A stretch of DNA of 43,405 bases, from assembly GCA_944324685.1 (NCBI GenBank), contig CALUXG010000033.1, forward strand, positions 1 to 43,405. The letters run 5' to 3'. Origin of the DNA: an uncultured Elusimicrobiales bacterium (GTDB lineage: Bacteria > Elusimicrobiota > Elusimicrobia > Elusimicrobiales > Elusimicrobiaceae). This document shows positions 39,019 through 43,405 of this stretch, piece by piece. The notes below the pieces were generated by a model. That model saw only the letters and a program-made list of their open reading frames with translations. It had not been told where the DNA came from and made no database searches. The position numbers were made by a program, and so were the translations under genes. Every line of letters starts with the position of its first letter. Positions within the stretch are counted from its first letter, which is position 1.

Positions 39019-39957
39019 ATGCGTTTTGAGAAATCTCCTTCCTATTTTATGGAATACGTCGGCTTGAAAGCGGTATGTTTGCTTTTCCGGCTGCTGCCAT
39101 ACCGCGCCGCCAGAGCGCTGGGACGCTTCAGCACCGGTTTGGCGGCCCGTTTTGCCCCTAAACGCTTCAAACGCAATTTACAGGACATTGCGCGCGCATT
39201 TCCGGATAAAACGCCTCAGCAAGTCCATGAAATTGCGTTAAATTCTTGGCGCAATATGGGACAAGTGCTGGCGGAATTTGTCAAGCTGTCTTCTTTTTCA
39301 AAAGAAACGTTCAAAAAACACGTCCGCGTGCGTGGTATAGAAAAACTGCTGAAAGCACAAGAAGAAAAAACCGGCGGCATTATACATATCGGCCATTTTA
39401 CCAACTGGGAAGCTTTTGGACTGGCCACCTCCGTATGGGGATTGGACAAAGCCGTTCTGGCCCAGCGGGTGGACAATCCTTACGTGGACGCCGAAACAAA
39501 CCGTTTGCGCCACATTTTCGGCGGACGGACTTTTTACAGCAACCATGACGCCAATCCTTTCTTTTCCTGTGCGCGTTGGCTTAAACGCGGCAAACTCATC
39601 GGGATATTAACGGATCAAAACGTGGTTGCCAGCGAGCTTTTTATGCACTTTTTAGGCCGGCCGGCGGCAGTGTCCCCCATCACGGCCCTTTTGGCCATAC
39701 GTCTGCAAGTGCCGGTATTTCCCGTAGTGGTAACAAGAGAACACGACCGTTTGGTCTGCACCATAGAAGACCCCATTTACGCGCCGAAAGAACAAAATCA
39801 GGAACACATTCGCGCTTTTGTACGCCAATTGACCGATATTTACGAAAGCTGGATACGCCAAACGCCGGAAAACTGGCTGTGGGCGCACAACCGTTGGAAA
39901 AGAGAAGAGGAAGGCAAACGTTGGTTTGCCCAACATCCCGAATGCAAAATACCGTAA
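39019..39957 (+). CDS. LpxL/HtrB-like lipid A acyltransferase
   Basis: 312 residues. The lysophospholipid/lipid A acyltransferase fold is shown by an N-terminal hydrophobic segment (VGLKAVCLLFRLLPYRAARALG), the catalytic H-x4-E type motif in HIGHFTNWEAF near residue 124, and ILTDQNVV...FLGRPAAVSPITALLA. It probably adds a secondary acyl chain to Kdo-lipid A, fitting its operon with core-sugar genes. Which acyl chain (LpxL or LpxM type) cannot be told. It is the first gene of a five-gene operon and overlaps the next by 16 nt. Confidence 0.87.
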   Translation: MRFEKSPSYFMEYVGLKAVCLLFRLLPYRAARALGRFSTGLAARFAPKRFKRNLQDIARAFPDKTPQQVHEIALNSWRNMGQVLAEFVKLSSFSKETFKKHVRVRGIEKLLKAQEEKTGGIIHIGHFTNWEAFGLATSVWGLDKAVLAQRVDNPYVDAETNRLRHIFGGRTFYSNHDANPFFSCARWLKRGKLIGILTDQNVVASELFMHFLGRPAAVSPITALLAIRLQVPVFPVVVTREHDRLVCTIEDPIYAPKEQNQEHIRAFVRQLTDIYESWIRQTPENWLWAHNRWKREEEGKRWFAQHPECKIP

Positions 39958-40499
39958 AAGCCGTTTTTTTTGACAGAGACGGTACGCTGATACACGAAAA
40001 GCCCGGGGTATATTTGAGTGACCCCGACAAGGTGCGGCTTTATGCGCCCGTTCCCAAAGCGTTAAAAAAATTACAAAAAGCGGGGTTCTTGTTTTTTATC
40101 GTCTCTAACCAATCCGGCATTGGACGCGGATATTTTACGGAAAAAGAAGTATGCGCCGTGCATGCACGTCTGCAAGAATTGCTGCCCGTACCCATACGCG
40201 AAATCGTTTTTTGTCCTCACGCTCCCGACCAGCATTGCGCCTGCCGCAAGCCCGCCACGCTGTTGGGAAAACAATTGATAGAAAAATACCACATTTCACC
40301 GAAAGACTCGTTTATGGTGGGAGATAAAAAAGCCGATGTTTTATTCGGTCAGGCTTTAGGATTCAAAAGCGTACTCATGACCACCGCCAATGGGAAAAAA
40401 CACCTGAAAAAATATCCCGACCTGCGGCCCGATTTTGTAGCCTCCGATATGCTGGCTGCCGCACGCTATATCATAAAAGAGGACCAGTCCAATGACTAA
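39942..40499 (+). CDS. gmhB: D-glycero-beta-D-manno-heptose 1,7-bisphosphate 7-phosphatase
   Basis: 185 residues from the ATG at 39942. A HAD-type phosphatase: FFDRDGTL carries nucleophile D11 and acid/base D13; NQSGIGRG and VGDKKADV are motifs II and IV. The zinc-binding loop CPHAPDQHCACRKP is diagnostic of GmhB and histidinol-phosphatase relatives; with the heptose kinase two genes on, GmhB is favoured. Its start lies within the acyltransferase 3' end, and its stop overlaps the lipoprotein start by 8 nt. Confidence 0.9.
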   Translation: MQNTVKAVFFDRDGTLIHEKPGVYLSDPDKVRLYAPVPKALKKLQKAGFLFFIVSNQSGIGRGYFTEKEVCAVHARLQELLPVPIREIVFCPHAPDQHCACRKPATLLGKQLIEKYHISPKDSFMVGDKKADVLFGQALGFKSVLMTTANGKKHLKKYPDLRPDFVASDMLAAARYIIKEDQSND

Positions 40500-41628
40500 A
40501 TATGCGCTTTGCTGTTTCCTCTGCCTGATCTTGCTGGCGGCCTGCCACAGCGCAAAACGTCAAGGAGCCGCTTCCCAAACGGCCCAAATTTCCGCCGTGC
40601 AGATGGAACAACGGCCCATTTTGCCCGATGATGCCGAGCCGGCACAAGACGTCAAAACTGTCATCGTTCCCGCCCAATCTTCGCCCGCGCCTTCTTCGCA
40701 AGACCAAAATCCCTCCGCCCCGCAAACCCAACCGCCGCACGGCCAAGACGCTCTTGACGAAACGAACAGCGTCGACGCTCATCATCCGGCGCCGTCTGTC
40801 CAAGAAGAAAAAACCCTTTCCCCTGCTGCGGACAAAGCCGTATTTAAAGGTGAAAAACTCATTGATTTTGAAGGACGCATGCTGCACCCGTATGCGGCGT
40901 ATGCGCCGGACGCTTCCGCCCCGCAAAACGCGCCGTGGGCATATGAACAGTTAAAATACGGCGTGTATTATACGTTCATTAAAGCGGGAACCGCATATAT
41001 ACGCAACCGCGGTTTGGTAAATATTGACGGACGCAAGGCGTATCTGTTGCAAACCACGGCTTTTTCGGCGCCAGTCATTGACGCGTTTTTCAAAGTGCGC
41101 GACATTAACCAATCATGGCTGGATGCGGAAGATTTTTATTCGCTGGGATACGGACAGAGCGTGCGCGAGGGCGGATACAAGCGCGACGAATGGATTATCT
41201 TTGATTACGAAAACGGACTGTACACGGGCAAAATCCAAAAAAAAGAAGAACCGCGCAATATTCAAGGCCCGCTGGAAATGGGCATCTTGGATATTTTAAC
41301 ATCGCTTTATCATGTCCGCTCGCAGCAGTTAAACGCCGGAGAGGACATTGTATTTGACATCATTAACCGCGAAAAACAATACCCCCTCGTCGTCAAAGTG
41401 TTAGGCAAAGAAAAAGTAAAGACGGACGCGGGAACATTTGACTGCATTGTGGTGGAACCGCAGTTCCGCGGAGAAGGGATTTTTGTATCCAAAGGCAAAA
41501 GTCTAAAAGTATGGCTGACCGATGACGCTTATAAAATGCCCGTAAAAATGCAGGTGGAAGTGTTTATAGGTTCCGTCTCGGCCAAATTGCTGGACTATAA
41601 AAGACAAGCGCCGGAAAATATTTTATAA
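40492..41628 (+). CDS. DUF3108-like lipoprotein in the LPS core operon
   Basis: 378 residues. A lipobox LLAAC puts lipidated Cys at residue 18. Residues about 20-115 are low-complexity (Pro, Gln, Ser, Ala). From about 140 to the end it looks like a DUF3108-type beta-rich domain (LKYGVYYTFIKAGTAYI, NQSWLDAEDFYSLGYGQSVREGG, GKSLKVWLTDD). The family fold may bind lipid or act in the envelope, but no activity is established to my knowledge. Its place between gmhB and the heptose kinase suggests an envelope role tied to LPS. The domain assignment is from memory of the family pattern. Confidence 0.75.
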   Translation: MTKYALCCFLCLILLAACHSAKRQGAASQTAQISAVQMEQRPILPDDAEPAQDVKTVIVPAQSSPAPSSQDQNPSAPQTQPPHGQDALDETNSVDAHHPAPSVQEEKTLSPAADKAVFKGEKLIDFEGRMLHPYAAYAPDASAPQNAPWAYEQLKYGVYYTFIKAGTAYIRNRGLVNIDGRKAYLLQTTAFSAPVIDAFFKVRDINQSWLDAEDFYSLGYGQSVREGGYKRDEWIIFDYENGLYTGKIQKKEEPRNIQGPLEMGILDILTSLYHVRSQQLNAGEDIVFDIINREKQYPLVVKVLGKEKVKTDAGTFDCIVVEPQFRGEGIFVSKGKSLKVWLTDDAYKMPVKMQVEVFIGSVSAKLLDYKRQAPENIL

Positions 41629-41648
41629 TGGGAGAAAAAGAGGCTGAC

Positions 41649-42638
41649 ATGCAAACCGTTACAACAAAAAGACTGAAAGAAATCTTACGCGCTTTTAAGG
41701 GAAAAGAAATGATTGTGGTGGGGGACGTCATGCTGGACCACTTTATTAAAGGGGACGTATCGCGCATCTCGCCTGAAGCGCCCGTACCGGTGGTAGCCGT
41801 AAACAAGGAATTTTTTGTAGCCGGCGGAGCAGGCAACGTAGCCGTCAACTTGGCCGCGCTGGGCGCCAAGCCCACCTTGGTTTCCGTCGTCGGGCGGGAC
41901 GCCGGCGGCGAAATCTTGAAAGAATTTCTTCGCAAACAAAACGTGGACATTTCCGGTGTTACGGAAGATTATGACCGACCCACCACGCAAAAAGTGCGCG
42001 TCATGGCCGAACAGCAGCAAATCGTACGATTTGACCGCGAAAGCAAACAGCCCATCTCCCACGGCATATCCGCTTGCTGTATGGGCAGCTTCCAGCGCGC
42101 TTTGCAGCAGGCAAAAGGCGTTATTTTATCCGATTACGGCAAAGGAATGCTCAGCGATCAAAACATAAAAACGCTTATTACCGCCTGCCGCAAACGCAAA
42201 ATTCCCGTCTGCGTTGACCCGAAAATAGATAATTTCCGCAAATATAAAAATATCACTTGCATGACGCCCAACACCAAAGAAGCGTGGGAAGGCTCCGGCT
42301 TGGCCCCCAAAAGCGGCGAAGAAGCCATGCAGCATTTAGGCCAGAAAATACTTAAAATGTTAAATGCCGACTCCATTTTAATTACCCGAAGCGCCGACGG
42401 AATGAGCCTGTTTGAAAAAGGCAAAAAGCTTCCCATCACCGTCAAAGCCACCGCACGCGAAGTTTTTGACGTTACCGGTGCGGGAGATACGGTCATATCC
42501 GTTTTTACGCTGGCATTGGCCTGCGGGGCAAAACTGCACGAGGCGGCCGTCCTATCCAACTACGCCGCGGGCATTGTGGTGGGCAAAAGCGGCACGGCCA
42601 CGGTTACCCCTCAGGAAATAGAGGAGGCGCTTGCATGA
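41649..42638 (+). CDS. rfaE1: D-glycero-beta-D-manno-heptose-7-phosphate kinase (HldE N-terminal domain, RfaE1)
   Basis: 329 residues. A PfkB/ribokinase fold: DHFIKGDVSRISPEAPVPVV is the heptose-kinase signature, GGAGNVAVNLAALGA binds substrate, and DVTGAGDTVISVF carries the catalytic Asp. It makes heptose 1,7-bisphosphate, the substrate of GmhB. It is the stand-alone kinase, lacking the nucleotidyltransferase half of HldE. The ATG at 41649 has AGAGG 5 nt upstream; the ATG at 41628 overlaps the previous stop and lacks this. The stop overlaps kdsB by ATGA. Confidence 0.92.
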   Translation: MQTVTTKRLKEILRAFKGKEMIVVGDVMLDHFIKGDVSRISPEAPVPVVAVNKEFFVAGGAGNVAVNLAALGAKPTLVSVVGRDAGGEILKEFLRKQNVDISGVTEDYDRPTTQKVRVMAEQQQIVRFDRESKQPISHGISACCMGSFQRALQQAKGVILSDYGKGMLSDQNIKTLITACRKRKIPVCVDPKIDNFRKYKNITCMTPNTKEAWEGSGLAPKSGEEAMQHLGQKILKMLNADSILITRSADGMSLFEKGKKLPITVKATAREVFDVTGAGDTVISVFTLALACGAKLHEAAVLSNYAAGIVVGKSGTATVTPQEIEEALA

Positions 42639-43372
42639 GCGACGTTTTAGTCGTTATTCCCGCACGGTACGGCTCCACCCGTTTGCCTGCAAAAGCGCTT
42701 AAGCCTTTGGCGGGCAAGCCCGTCGTACAGCATGTATGGGAAGCCTGTATGAAAGCCAATGTGGGAGAGGTGCTTATCGCCACGGAAAATCCCATTATCG
42801 TGGAGGCGGCCGCGCGCTTTGGCGCCAAGGCCGTCCTGACCAGCGAGTCCTGCCAAAGCGGCACGGACCGCGTATACGAAGCGGCAAAAAACCGCCCCGA
42901 AAACATTATCATAAACGTACAGGGTGATGAGCCTTTTATCGCGCCGTCCACCGTGCAGAAAATCGCCCGTTTATTGCAGCAGGACCCGTCCTGCGACATA
43001 GCTTCTGCCGTCGCGCCCACGCTGGACGAAAATAAAATCAACAATCCCAACTGCGTCAAAGCTGTTTTGAACAAACAGGGCCGAGCCTTGTATTTTTCCC
43101 GTTCGCCGGTGCCGTATAAACGCGAACTGACCGAAGAAAACAGAAAAGTGCCGTATTGGCAGCATTGCGGCATTTACGGCTATCAGCGTAAAGCCTTGGA
43201 ACGTTTTGTCAGCCTGCCGCCCAGCCCGCTGGAACAGCTGGAAAGATTGGAACAGCTTCGCGCGTTGGAAGACGGCATGAAATTGTTATGTGTACTCATA
43301 GACGCCGCCGGCCCCGCCATTGACACCGCCAGCGATTTGGCCGCGGCCGAAGAATATTTTAAGTCGCATTGA
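42635..43372 (+). CDS. kdsB: CMP-Kdo synthetase (3-deoxy-manno-octulosonate cytidylyltransferase)
   Basis: 245 residues. It activates Kdo with CTP for transfer to lipid A. Motifs are PARYGSTRLPAKALKPLAGKP at the start, NVQGDEPFI near 90, and YFSRSPVPY near 148, with PYWQHCGIYGY after it. It is the last gene of the operon, translationally coupled to the heptose kinase, and followed by a hairpin at the window edge. Confidence 0.95.
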   Translation: MSDVLVVIPARYGSTRLPAKALKPLAGKPVVQHVWEACMKANVGEVLIATENPIIVEAAARFGAKAVLTSESCQSGTDRVYEAAKNRPENIIINVQGDEPFIAPSTVQKIARLLQQDPSCDIASAVAPTLDENKINNPNCVKAVLNKQGRALYFSRSPVPYKRELTEENRKVPYWQHCGIYGYQRKALERFVSLPPSPLEQLERLEQLRALEDGMKLLCVLIDAAGPAIDTASDLAAAEEYFKSH

Positions 43373-43379
43373 AACGCAG

Positions 43380-43403
43380 GACTCCCGCCCTCCGGCGGGA
43401 GTC
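43380..43403 (+). terminator. Hairpin at the window end, probable operon terminator
   Basis: A perfect 10-bp stem GACTCCCGCC/GGCGGGAGTC (43380-43389 with 43394-43403), 4-nt loop. The expected T run would lie beyond the edge. Confidence 0.7.
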
Positions 43404-43405
43404 GC

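Noticed and set aside
1-43405. CRISPR array, prophage, insertion sequence or classical defence island
   Set aside because: No regular spaced repeats, transposase, integrase, restriction or toxin-antitoxin genes were found; the only repeats are pilin promoters, a tRNA fragment and short palindromes.

Overview
This 43.4 kb window looks like a chromosomal segment of a Gram-negative, probably anaerobic, bacterium. The best guess is the phylum Elusimicrobiota, related to gut Elusimicrobium. The guess rests on several things read together: scattered orphan type IV pilin-like genes, an [FeFe]-hydrogenase maturase (hydG), lysine synthesis by the DapL route, lipid A/Kdo/heptose genes, and no transposase, phage or CRISPR. 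It is an inference from gene content, not from a marker-gene tree. Almost every base is accounted for by about 40 genes, mostly short operons separated by strong bidirectional hairpin terminators.

Layout. 1-4.3 kb: end of a small Cys-rich gene, a pilin, then a serC-serA-DUF1015 serine operon. 4.3-10.4 kb: an MsbA-like lipid flippase, a DksA-like protein, hydG and an unknown membrane-anchored coiled-coil protein. 10.6-15.9 kb: aspS-hisS, tRNA-Ala, a pilin with an apparent frameshift, asnS. 16-19 kb: a four-gene minus-strand operon (integral membrane flippase-like protein, gamma-carbonic-anhydrase-like protein, stand-alone receiver, TPR protein). 19-28.8 kb: uvrA, a YbaK-type deacylase, an RDD membrane protein whose C-terminal half resembles a pilin, a secreted Cys-rich protein, a lipoprotein, lipA, and a TPR-SpoIID protein. 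28.8-33.5 kb: a pilin, a YfcC-type transporter, a sodium:solute symporter overlapping a thiamine pyrophosphokinase. 33.5-37.6 kb: dapF-dapL-pilin, uppS, another pilin. 37.8-43.4 kb: lpxK and a divergent operon for the LPS inner core (LpxL-like acyltransferase, gmhB, DUF3108 lipoprotein, heptose kinase, kdsB).

How it fits together. Much of the window builds the envelope: DapL/DapF feed meso-diaminopimelate to peptidoglycan, UppS makes the carrier lipid, LpxK/LpxL-like/GmhB/heptose kinase/KdsB make lipid A and core, and an MsbA-like ABC protein may flip it. Five pilin-like genes plus one pilin-like fusion are spread singly among housekeeping genes. Three of the pilin genes carry a nearly identical 51-bp promoter with a 12-nt T tract, and two other surface-protein genes have a looser TTG-35-plus-T-tract arrangement, suggesting a dispersed surface regulon.

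Two global signals stand out. Many promoters use an extended -10 of the form TGCTANAAT. At ten genes the -10 hexamer lies only 6-10 nt before the start codon with no Shine-Dalgarno, which predicts leaderless or near-leaderless mRNAs. The most novel-looking items are the RDD-pilin fusion, the shared T-tract pilin promoter, and an 18-bp inverted repeat enclosing the start codon of the frameshifted pilin.
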